Below, piece by piece: positions 7,277-12,994 of a stretch of DNA of 12,994 nt. Source of the DNA: Sphingobacteriales bacterium (GTDB lineage: Bacteria > Bacteroidota > Bacteroidia > Chitinophagales > Chitinophagaceae). How positions within the stretch are numbered: the stretch's first letter is position 1; the number at the start of each line of letters is the position of its first letter. The translations under genes were made by a program, and so were the position numbers. The notes beneath the pieces were generated by a model that had not been told where the DNA came from, did no database searches, and saw only the letters and a program-made list of their open reading frames with translations. The DNA lies in NCBI GenBank assembly GCA_004294195.1, contig REAQ01000194.1, forward strand, positions 1 through 12,994, written 5' to 3'.

Positions 7277-8308
7277 TTACTGTATCGTCCAGGTCTCATT
7301 GCCTCGCAGCAACTTATCAAGATTTCCCGGGCCTTTGCTGGCGATCACTTGTTGCACCTGACCGTTGAGTTGATCTTCATAGCATGGACGTTCGGTTTCA
7401 AAGAATACGCCGAATGGACGAGGAAGATGACCTTCAATCCTTGGGTCATCAAACATCCTTACGAGGATCTGTGCTTTGTAGAAATCTTTTTCATCATGTA
7501 CCCAGCAATCATCGGCACTTGCGCCATTGTTCAGGTCAACGATGACCGGATGAAACCCATCGAGCTTGATCCCTTTTTCTTTGCTGGGACCGAAGAGCAG
7601 GGGTTTGCCGTGTTCAAGGAACAGGGTTTCCTGCGGCTTGGATCCTTTTTCTGTGAAGATCTCAAATGCGCCATCATTGAAGATGTTGCAGTTCTGGTAT
7701 ATTTCGAGGAAAGAAGCGCCTTTGTGTTTGTAACTGCGCACCAGCATTTCCTGAAGATGTTTAGGATCACGGTCCATGCTTCGGCCAACAAATGTAGCAT
7801 CAGCGCCCATGGCCAATGCGAGTGGATTGAAGGGGTGATCGATGCTGCCGAAGGGCGTCGACTTCGTTACTTTTTTCTCTTCCGATGTAGGGGAGTATTG
7901 GCCTTTTGTTAAACCATAGATCTGGTTATTGAACATCAGGATGTTGACATCGAAATTTCTGCGCAAGAGATGAATCGTATGGTTACCACCGATGCTCAGT
8001 GAATCACCATCGCCTGTTACGATCCAAACACTCAGCTCAGGCCTGGATGCTTTCAATCCGCTGGCGATGGCCGTGGCCCTGCCGTGGATCGAGTGCATAC
8101 CGTAAGTGTTCATATAGTAGGGGAACCTGCTGCTGCAGCCGATACCGGAAACGATCACGATGTTTTCACGCGGAATGCCAAGCGTTGGCATCACTTTCTG
8201 CACCTGTGCAAGGATGGAATAATCACCACATCCGGGGCACCATCTTACTTCCTGGTCTGTCTGAAAATCCTTGGCCGTTAGGTTCGGGTTTACGGTTGCT
8301 GTTTCCAT
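7277..8308 (-). CDS. korB: 2-oxoacid:ferredoxin oxidoreductase, beta subunit
   Basis: 343-aa thiamine-diphosphate-binding subunit. It pairs with an alpha (or fused gamma-alpha) subunit to oxidise a 2-oxoacid (2-oxoglutarate or pyruvate) with CoA, passing electrons to ferredoxin in the cytoplasm. The TPP/Mg motif GDGD...N is at residues 99-109, followed by NILMFNNQIYGLTKGQ. The four Cys expected to hold the proximal [4Fe-4S] cluster are Cys24 and Cys27 (WCPGCG), Cys58 (GIGCSS) and Cys207 (YQNCN). Length and motifs fit the two-subunit KorAB type of Bacteroidota; KorB versus PorB is not settled by sequence alone. Oddly, the alpha gene is not next to it: the upstream neighbour is rnhB, 73 bp away across a repeat array. 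It may be transcribed from the rnhB side and continue into the T9SS gene. Confidence 0.9.
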   Translation of the reverse strand: METATVNPNLTAKDFQTDQEVRWCPGCGDYSILAQVQKVMPTLGIPRENIVIVSGIGCSSRFPYYMNTYGMHSIHGRATAIASGLKASRPELSVWIVTGDGDSLSIGGNHTIHLLRRNFDVNILMFNNQIYGLTKGQYSPTSEEKKVTKSTPFGSIDHPFNPLALAMGADATFVGRSMDRDPKHLQEMLVRSYKHKGASFLEIYQNCNIFNDGAFEIFTEKGSKPQETLFLEHGKPLLFGPSKEKGIKLDGFHPVIVDLNNGASADDCWVHDEKDFYKAQILVRMFDDPRIEGHLPRPFGVFFETERPCYEDQLNGQVQQVIASKGPGNLDKLLRGNETWTIQ

Positions 8309-8332
8309 ATCATCTAAGTTAAGAAAAATGCG

Positions 8333-8396
8333 GTTACTGCGTTACTGAGTTACTGAGTTATTGAGTTATTGAGTTATTGTGTTACTGCGTTGCTAA
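8333..8396. repeat. 8-bp tandem array (GTTAYTGN, 8 units)
   Basis: Eight consecutive octamers, starting gttactgc, gttactga, with C/T variation at position 5 and A/C/T at position 8; the last unit is degenerate (gttgctaa). The array spans the 3' end of rnhB: the stop (8382-8384) and the last few codons of rnhB lie inside it. It occupies most of the gap before the ferredoxin oxidoreductase beta gene. Confidence 0.85.
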
Positions 8397-8972
8397 CTTA
8401 AAGCTTTTCCGATGGTGTAGCGTTAGTCCAAGGGATTCGATGGCTTTACGGTGATCAAGCGTGCCGTAGCCTTTGTTGGCATCCCAGTGATAATCCGGGT
8501 ATTGTGCATGCAGATTAACCATATAGTCATCCCGGTAGGTTTTGGCGAGTACACTGGCTGCGGCGATAGAAGCAAAGGTAGCATCCCCTTTGACGATGCA
8601 GCGATGCATCGTGAAGGGATATGGGCTGAACAAATGCCCATCTACCAGGATGAGTCCGGGCCGGGCCTGGAGCTGGTCCAACGCCAGGTGCATAGCCTTG
8701 AACGAGGCCTTCAGGATATTGATCCGGTCTATCTCCTCCTGGTCAACACTGGCCACGGCCCAGGCGAGGGCTTTTTCACGGATCACATCGCGAAGCAGAT
8801 ATCGGTCCTTTTCCTTCATTTTTTTGGAATCGTTCAACAAAGGATGACGGAACCGGGGCGGAAGGATCACGGCAGCGGCGAAAACAGGGCCAGCAAGACA
8901 GCCCCTGCCGGCTTCATCGCAGCCCGCTTCAAGGAGGTCTTTTTGGAAGGAAGAACGCAGCATATCTGGCAT
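8382..8972 (-). CDS. rnhB: Ribonuclease HII
   Basis: 196 aa, the normal size. It cuts the RNA strand of RNA:DNA hybrids and removes single ribonucleotides from DNA. The signature AGCDEAGRGCLAGPV is at residues 16-30, with Asp19 and Glu20 as the first metal ligands; Asp111 (ILVDG) and Asp130 (VKGDATFASIAAASVLAK) complete the active-site set. Gly-Arg-Gly after the acidic pair is the usual ribonucleotide-reading motif. Two starts are possible: Met1 at 8972, whose ATG lies in the first word of an octamer array, and Met4 at 8963; both leave the domain whole. The C-terminal residues (LATQ) are encoded by the 8333-8396 array, so the natural end of the gene seems to have been replaced by repeat sequence. 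It is divergent from ctaA. Confidence 0.93.
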   Translation of the reverse strand: MPDMLRSSFQKDLLEAGCDEAGRGCLAGPVFAAAVILPPRFRHPLLNDSKKMKEKDRYLLRDVIREKALAWAVASVDQEEIDRINILKASFKAMHLALDQLQARPGLILVDGHLFSPYPFTMHRCIVKGDATFASIAAASVLAKTYRDDYMVNLHAQYPDYHWDANKGYGTLDHRKAIESLGLTLHHRKSFKLATQ

Positions 8973-9001
8973 TCAGTCATACAGTCATTCTAACATTCAG
9001 A
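8970..9001. repeat. 8-bp tandem array (CATTCAGT, 4 units)
   Basis: Units are cattcagt, catacagt, cattctaa, cattcaga. The first unit contains the ATG of rnhB on the minus strand, so the array makes up the end of its leader. A 7-bp inverted repeat (AAGTTGA at 9001-9007, TCAACTT at 9027-9033) adjoins it. Confidence 0.65.
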
Positions 9002-9073
9002 AGTTGACATCCTGGAATCCTGAAGCTCAACTTTTAATTGCCTGAATGGTTTATAGTAAGTATCACAGAATAT

Positions 9074-9107
9074 CAAAGGTAATGTCAATTGGGTCTAACT
9101 TTGCAAA
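9074..9107 (-). promoter_or_regulatory. Bacteroidota-type promoter for rnhB
   Basis: On the minus strand, TTTG (9107-9104) is followed after 22 bp by TACCTTTG (9081-9074), an exact TAnnTTTG -7 box at a spacing within the range known for this phylum. The transcript would start near 9068 and carry a leader of about 95 nt holding the 9001-9033 hairpin and the octamer array. Confidence 0.55.
9096..9103 (+). promoter_or_regulatory. -7 box immediately before ctaA
   Basis: TAACTTTG is an exact TAnnTTTG match ending 6 bp before the ATG at 9110, so the mRNA would be leaderless or nearly so. No clear -33 TTG is present at the expected distance. It abuts the -33 box of the divergent rnhB promoter (9104-9107), so the two polymerases would compete for the site. 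Confidence 0.5.
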
Positions 9108-9109
9108 CG

Positions 9110-10132
9110 ATGGAAAAGAAGCGTAGTTCAGCAGTAGCCATCTGGTTACTCATAGGTGTAGGAATGATTGTTGTTCAGGTTTTATTAGGAGGAATCACCC
9201 GTCTTACCGGGTCTGGCTTGTCTATGACCGAGTGGCGGCCGATTCTAGATGGTATCCCTCCAATGAATGAGGCATCCTGGAACAAAGCTTTTGATCAGTA
9301 TAAACAGATCGGGCAGTATAAGCACATCAATTTTGAGTATAATCTTAGTGATTTCAAAGCAATTTATTTTTGGGAGTGGTTTCATAGGTTATGGGCGCAG
9401 TTATTGGGCTGGGTGTTTATCATTGGCTTTGTGTATTTGTTGGTAAAAAAGAAACTTGAGAAATCAATGGTATGGCCATTGGTGCTTGTATTTCTTTTAG
9501 GTATTCTACAGGCTGTTATTGGCAAAATAATGGTTCAAAGCGGACTCAATGAAAATGATGTTACGGTAAGCCATATCAGGCTCTCGATCCACTTTGTTTC
9601 TGCACTTGGGTTGCTTGTGTATGTGTTTTGGTTTGCATTGCAACTCATCGTTCCTCAAAAACAACAATTCAGTGCTCGCAGTTTATCGAATCTCAATTTG
9701 GCTATCCTCATCGTATTGGTGGTGCAGTTGTTCTATGGTGCATTCATGGCGGGGCTCAAAGCCGGTAGTTTCGCGCCTACCTGGCCAGATATCAATGGAA
9801 TGATGTTTCCCCAGGGATTTGGCACCATGAGCAATGACCTTACCGATAATCCCTTAACGGTTCAATTCATCCATCGCGGTCTTGCCTATTTCTTGTTTAT
9901 TTTGCTGATCCTGTGGTGGTTCCGTGCACTAAAGGTGAACGGATCTTCGTTATTCTTGCGTACGAGAACCGTTCCATTGGTACTGGTTGCATTGCAGGTG
10001 GTGCTGGGAATTTTCACCGTACTGTATTCAGCCGATAAACATGCGTTGCTCTGGTTAGGTGTAGCACACCAGTTTGTGGCTATGACCCTGCTGCTTTCGC
10101 TGGTGTGGACCAAGTTTCTGGTCCGTAAATAA
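9110..10132 (+). CDS. ctaA: Heme A synthase, COX15/CtaA family
   Basis: 340-aa inner-membrane protein with about eight TM helices in two four-helix halves. It oxidises the C8 methyl of heme O to a formyl group, giving heme A for aa3-type cytochrome oxidase. Diagnostic stretches are GGITRLTGSGLSMTEWRP (27-44) and FEYNLSDFKAIYFWEWFHR (75-93). The four conserved His for heme binding are His92 (FHR), His161 (HFVSALG), His255 (FIHR) and His320 (AHQF). The long loop after TM1 marks it as COX15-type, as in alphaproteobacteria and mitochondria, rather than the shorter Bacillus CtaA. I chose the ATG at 9110 over 9089 because 9089 lies upstream of the -7 box and MEKKRSSA gives a normal short N-terminus. 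No oxidase or ctaB gene is in the window. The patatin-like gene follows after 21 bp and may share the transcript. Confidence 0.92.
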   Translation: MEKKRSSAVAIWLLIGVGMIVVQVLLGGITRLTGSGLSMTEWRPILDGIPPMNEASWNKAFDQYKQIGQYKHINFEYNLSDFKAIYFWEWFHRLWAQLLGWVFIIGFVYLLVKKKLEKSMVWPLVLVFLLGILQAVIGKIMVQSGLNENDVTVSHIRLSIHFVSALGLLVYVFWFALQLIVPQKQQFSARSLSNLNLAILIVLVVQLFYGAFMAGLKAGSFAPTWPDINGMMFPQGFGTMSNDLTDNPLTVQFIHRGLAYFLFILLILWWFRALKVNGSSLFLRTRTVPLVLVALQVVLGIFTVLYSADKHALLWLGVAHQFVAMTLLLSLVWTKFLVRK

Positions 10133-10153
10133 GCGGTCAGCACATATAAGAAG

Positions 10154-11659
10154 ATGAAGGAATTCCTGAAAGGCCTTTGGCATTCATTTCCGGTGCAGTT
10201 GGTATTTCTCCATTTCAGGAAGTACCAGGTGCTATTGGTATTCTGGTTCATCATCGGCAGCGCCATCAACGGCAGTTTTATGAACACGTTTGGGGCCGAT
10301 GCGCTTTTTCTTGCGCCGGAATACCTCGGTAATGTGAACGCCGTGAGCTCTGCCATCACCGGCATTGCCATGGGCATCTTCATCATGAGCTGGCAGATCA
10401 CCACTTTTGTGTTGCACAGCAAACATTTCAAATTTCTCGCCACAACCTCAAAGCCTTTTTTAAAATACTGTATCAACAACTCGATCTTCCCTATTCTGTT
10501 CCTGCTTTTTTATTGTTACAAAGCCGTGCATTTTGATAAGGTGAGGGAATTGATGAGCCTCGGAGAGATTCTTGTTTTGATCGCAGGTTTTCTTGTTGGA
10601 TTTATCCTGTTGGTTGCCATTTCTTTTTCCTGGTTTTTTGGTGCCGAAAGAACGATGATGCGTAGCATGCACCCCATCATGAACGAGCCGCATAAGTACA
10701 TCGGTCATTTCGGGATTGCCGGCAATCATCACCATGAAAAAGGGCTGATCCATGTGGAATGGTTTTACAATACCCGGCTCAAGCTGAAGAAGCCACGCAA
10801 CATCGCCCACTATTCTCAGGAGTTTGTGGAGACGATCTTTCGCAGGCACCATTTTGCCGCGGTGATGGCTATCATCCTTGCCTTTCTTTTTCTTGCATTG
10901 GTTGGCATGTTTCAGGATGTGGATGTATTCAAACTGCCCGCCGCTGCAGGCATCTTGATCCTGTTCTCTATTTTGATGGCAGGTGCAGCATCGTTGGTAT
11001 ACTGGCTGAAGAGCTGGTCCATCCCCGCAGCTGTACTGATCATCTTCCTCGTGGATGCGATGTTCAGGTATGAGTGGATCGATACCAGGAACAAAGCGTA
11101 TGGACTGAACTATGACGCTGCTGACACAAGGCCGGCCTACCAGAGAGATAGTATCATGGCGCTGTGCGATGTGAAGCAAATGGAGGCCGATAAACTTGCG
11201 ATGATCAGGGTGTTGGACCGATGGAAAGCTAGGCAGGATTCAGCAAAGCCTGTGATGTATATCCTCAATTTTAGTGGAGGTGGTACAAGGTCGGCCACAT
11301 TTACCTTGAATGTGCTGCAGCAGCTGGACAGTATGATGAAGGGTAAGCTGATGCAGAAGACCTTTATGATGACGGGTGCATCCGGTGGGATGCTGGGCGC
11401 AACGTATTATCGGGAATTGTACCGTCAACGGATGAATGGCAAGAACCTTAATCCGGCTGATCTGGCGCATGTAGAACGGATCTCGCGAGACCTGTTGAAT
11501 CCATTGTTCTCGTCTATGGTGACGAGGGATGTTTTTGCACCGGCCCAACGGTTTAAGGTTGGCAACTACAGTTACGTGAAAGACCGTGCATATGCGTTTG
11601 AAGAACAGCTGAATGAAAATACAGGCGGCCTGCTGGATATACAGATCAGTTTCTTCTGA
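10154..11659 (+). CDS. Membrane-anchored patatin-like phospholipase, N-terminal part (interrupted)
   Basis: 501 aa before a premature TGA. Residues about 24-302 contain around seven hydrophobic membrane segments. From about 365 a patatin domain begins: oxyanion-hole motif SGGGTRSA (374-381) and nucleophile elbow GASGG (408-412) with Ser410, the GxSxG of Ser/Asp-dyad lipid acyl hydrolases. Homology breaks after AFEEQLNENTGGLLD (481-495); the last residues (IQISFF) look like out-of-frame tail. The catalytic Asp is in the next ORF in another frame. If functional, the protein would release fatty acids from membrane lipids at the inner membrane. It starts 21 bp after ctaA with an AAGAAG purine run before the ATG. 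As it stands, this piece lacks the Asp and is probably inactive. Confidence 0.8.
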   Translation: MKEFLKGLWHSFPVQLVFLHFRKYQVLLVFWFIIGSAINGSFMNTFGADALFLAPEYLGNVNAVSSAITGIAMGIFIMSWQITTFVLHSKHFKFLATTSKPFLKYCINNSIFPILFLLFYCYKAVHFDKVRELMSLGEILVLIAGFLVGFILLVAISFSWFFGAERTMMRSMHPIMNEPHKYIGHFGIAGNHHHEKGLIHVEWFYNTRLKLKKPRNIAHYSQEFVETIFRRHHFAAVMAIILAFLFLALVGMFQDVDVFKLPAAAGILILFSILMAGAASLVYWLKSWSIPAAVLIIFLVDAMFRYEWIDTRNKAYGLNYDAADTRPAYQRDSIMALCDVKQMEADKLAMIRVLDRWKARQDSAKPVMYILNFSGGGTRSATFTLNVLQQLDSMMKGKLMQKTFMMTGASGGMLGATYYRELYRQRMNGKNLNPADLAHVERISRDLLNPLFSSMVTRDVFAPAQRFKVGNYSYVKDRAYAFEEQLNENTGGLLDIQISFF

Positions 11660-12320
11660 TGGCAGAAAGATGCTGTTGAGCACACAGCCCATCAGCTTCA
11701 TGATGCGCAACTGGCCGGATTCCGCGAGTGGTGTGCCTGGTGAGCCGGATGCCATCGACTTCGCGTCATTTTTCAGAAAGCAGGATCCATACAATCTTCG
11801 GTTACTCACGGCCATGCGGATCAATGCCACTTTCCCTTATGTGTTGCCGAATGTTTGGCTGCCATCGCAACCGGTGGTAGATGTGATGGATGCAGGGATC
11901 AGGGATAACTACGGGCAGGAAACAAGTATACGTTTCCTGAATGTGTTCAATGATTGGCTGACGAACAATACTTCGGGCGTGGTCTTTATTCAAATCCGCG
12001 ATAGAAAGAATGGTGCGGAGTGGAGTGAACAGGGTGAGGCGGGAGGAGAAGGGTTTACCAGTATGTTTACAAAGCCCATCACAGTTATTCAACTCAATTG
12101 GATGCGGATGCAGGACTATTATCATGATGAGTTGGTGTCTATGGCAGATGACCGTTTTAGTTTTCCTTTTGAGAAACTCACGTTTTCGTATGTGCCTACC
12201 CGTAAGGATCAGGCAGCTGCGCTGAATTTTCATCTTACCAATAAGGAGAAAGCAGATATACAGGCTGCTTTGAAGTCTGCGGAAAATATCCAATCGTTTA
12301 AATTAGCTACTAGCTATTAG
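11613..12320 (+). CDS. Patatin-like phospholipase, C-terminal part (displaced frame)
   Basis: Continuation of the patatin domain in a different frame. Convincing sequence begins around SSDGRKMLLSTQP (14-26 of this ORF); the first 11 or so codons from 11613 are an out-of-frame reading of the upstream gene, so the true start is not known and the piece may not be made alone. The catalytic Asp lies in VVDVMDAGIRDNYG (Asp93), corresponding to the D-G/A-G motif of patatins, and a surface region rich in charged residues follows. The final residues (LATSY) are encoded by the TAGCTAN heptamer array, and its TAG stop overlaps the stop of the convergent lipid kinase gene. Confidence 0.65.
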   Translation: MKIQAACWIYRSVSSDGRKMLLSTQPISFMMRNWPDSASGVPGEPDAIDFASFFRKQDPYNLRLLTAMRINATFPYVLPNVWLPSQPVVDVMDAGIRDNYGQETSIRFLNVFNDWLTNNTSGVVFIQIRDRKNGAEWSEQGEAGGEGFTSMFTKPITVIQLNWMRMQDYYHDELVSMADDRFSFPFEKLTFSYVPTRKDQAAALNFHLTNKEKADIQAALKSAENIQSFKLATSY

Positions 12321-12331
12321 CTAATAGCTAG
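12304..12331. repeat. 7-bp tandem array (TAGCTAN, 4 units)
   Basis: Units are tagctac, tagctat, tagctaa, tagctag: six fixed bases and a seventh that takes all four bases in turn. Because TAGCTA is self-complementary the array reads similarly on both strands. It encodes the last residues of both convergent genes and holds both stop codons (TAG at 12318-12320 on plus; TAA at 12319-12317 on minus). It can also form a short hairpin. Confidence 0.8.
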
Positions 12332-12994
12332 TGGTAAGGCTTTGGGCAATAGGTTTACCTCGATCAATTTCGAAGTCTCTACCGGATCTCCGTCAACGTG
12401 CAGTGGGGCGAGCATGGGGTTGTGGATCTCGATGCTTGATGCCTGGAAATAGAGAATACCCTCCTTGTCTTTAATATCATGCTGCACCGTTCCATATTTC
12501 ATTTGGTAAAACACAGAAAGCAGTACTTGCATCTTATTCATTTTTTGCACGATGATGATGTCCAGTAAGCCATCGTTCAATTGGGCCTTGGGTGCGATGG
12601 TGAAGTTGTTGCCGAACTGGTTACCGTTGGCGATGCTGATGAAATAGGCTTCGGTATGAATTTCTTTTCCGTTGAGGTGCAGGGTAAATGGATACTCTAC
12701 CGCATCAAAAAAATTAGCCGCACTGATCCGCGCATAGGTCCAGAGGCCGCGGGTTTTCATCTTTGCAAAATCATGGGCCACTTGGGCATCAAAGCCGATG
12801 CCGCTGAGCATGCAGGAAAAATGCTGGTTGATGGTAAACGCATCTATCAATACTGCTTTCCCATTCACGGCCAGTTCCAAAGCCTGCATGGGATCTGTGG
12901 GTATGTTTGCTGCCCGCGCCAGTCCGTTCCCGCTGCCCGCAGGGATCACAGCGAACTCAACCGGAAGCTCGCGCAATACGGATGTAGTGTGACT
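12317..12994 (-). CDS. Diacylglycerol kinase family lipid kinase (5' end beyond the window)
   Basis: Partial: the frame is open to the right edge, and codons before the internal TTG at 12976 read SHTTSV, so the gene starts outside the window. The visible part includes VIPAGSGNGLARAANIPTDP, the glycine-rich nucleotide-binding signature of the DAGK catalytic domain; the preceding GGDGT motif would lie just off the edge. Further on come SGIGFDAQVAHDF (active-site region) and a C-terminal beta-sandwich (NDGLLDIIIV, HVDGDP). Members phosphorylate diacylglycerol or related lipids (DgkB, YegS, BmrU type) in phospholipid turnover. The last residues (LAIS) are encoded by the TAGCTAN array. It converges on, and overlaps by three bases, the patatin-like gene. 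Confidence 0.88.
   Translation of the reverse strand, partial: SHTTSVLRELPVEFAVIPAGSGNGLARAANIPTDPMQALELAVNGKAVLIDAFTINQHFSCMLSGIGFDAQVAHDFAKMKTRGLWTYARISAANFFDAVEYPFTLHLNGKEIHTEAYFISIANGNQFGNNFTIAPKAQLNDGLLDIIIVQKMNKMQVLLSVFYQMKYGTVQHDIKDKEGILYFQASSIEIHNPMLAPLHVDGDPVETSKLIEVNLLPKALPLAIS

Larger units (their letters stand above)
10154..12320 (+). pseudogene. Disrupted patatin-like phospholipase gene (both parts)
   Basis: Taken together, the two ORFs encode one protein: membrane domain, GGGTRSA, GASGG, then DAG. The break is between about 11635 and 11655. A simple one-base shift does not appear to restore a normal join, because the patatin stretch expected between NTGGLLD and SSDGRKM seems missing; a small deletion that also changed the frame is the best guess. 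An assembly or base-calling error is the alternative. Confidence 0.6.

Noticed and set aside
8333..8396. CRISPR array
   Set aside because: Units are 8 bp, contiguous, with no spacers; the same holds for the other arrays.
9001..9033. Terminator hairpin AAGTTGA/TCAACTT
   Set aside because: The 19-nt loop and weak stem are poor, and no plus-strand gene ends before it; it is more likely part of the rnhB leader or chance.
10460..11179. Long minus-strand ORF of 239 aa opposite the patatin-like gene
   Set aside because: It is antisense to a well-supported membrane and patatin domain, is rich in His, Gln and Lys as expected for a shadow of hydrophobic codons, and matches no family I know.

Overview
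The window looks like chromosomal DNA of a Bacteroidota bacterium, plausibly of the Chitinophagaceae or relatives. The signs are a type IX secretion (T9SS) cargo protein with a gliding-motility-type C-terminal domain, a small RRM RNA-binding protein with a Gly-rich tail, an oxoacid:ferredoxin oxidoreductase beta subunit, COX15-type heme A synthase, and Bacteroidota-type -7 promoter boxes (TAnnTTTG). No phage, plasmid, CRISPR, tRNA or rRNA signature is visible. The taxon is an inference from these features.

Layout from left to right. At 1-351 (+) lies an RRM protein gene with a strong terminator. It is followed by a 165-bp non-coding element built of octamer words in inverted orientation (386-549). 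Next is a plus-strand cluster: a TetA-like MFS transporter (566-1780), a CMD/AhpD-like protein (1792-2136) and a secreted GH43-type glycosidase with a discoidin-like module (2163-3896). A YciO/Sua5-family gene (3902-4513, -) converges on it. About 420 bp of AT-rich non-coding DNA follow. Then comes a minus-strand run read right to left: rnhB (8382-8972), the oxoacid:ferredoxin oxidoreductase beta subunit (7277-8308) and a LamG/FN3/PKD T9SS cargo gene (4937-7237). Divergent from rnhB are ctaA (9110-10132) and a membrane-anchored patatin-like phospholipase that is split by an internal lesion (10154-11659 and 11613-12320). A diacylglycerol-kinase-family gene (12317-12994, -) runs off the right edge.

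The genes are mostly ordinary housekeeping or surface functions: tRNA-modification-like enzyme, RNA/DNA hybrid removal, central carbon oxidation, heme A for cytochrome oxidase, lipid metabolism and glycan degradation. They do not form one pathway.

The most unusual structure is outside the genes. Short tandem arrays of 7-8 bp words occur at six places, each with its own word. They lie at gene boundaries and often contain the stop codon of the neighbouring gene (rnhB, the T9SS gene, the patatin gene, the lipid kinase gene). They resemble the STRR class of repeats known from cyanobacteria. Two of them form a perfect 15-bp inverted repeat that encloses the T9SS cargo gene, and that gene has no signal peptide although its class needs one.
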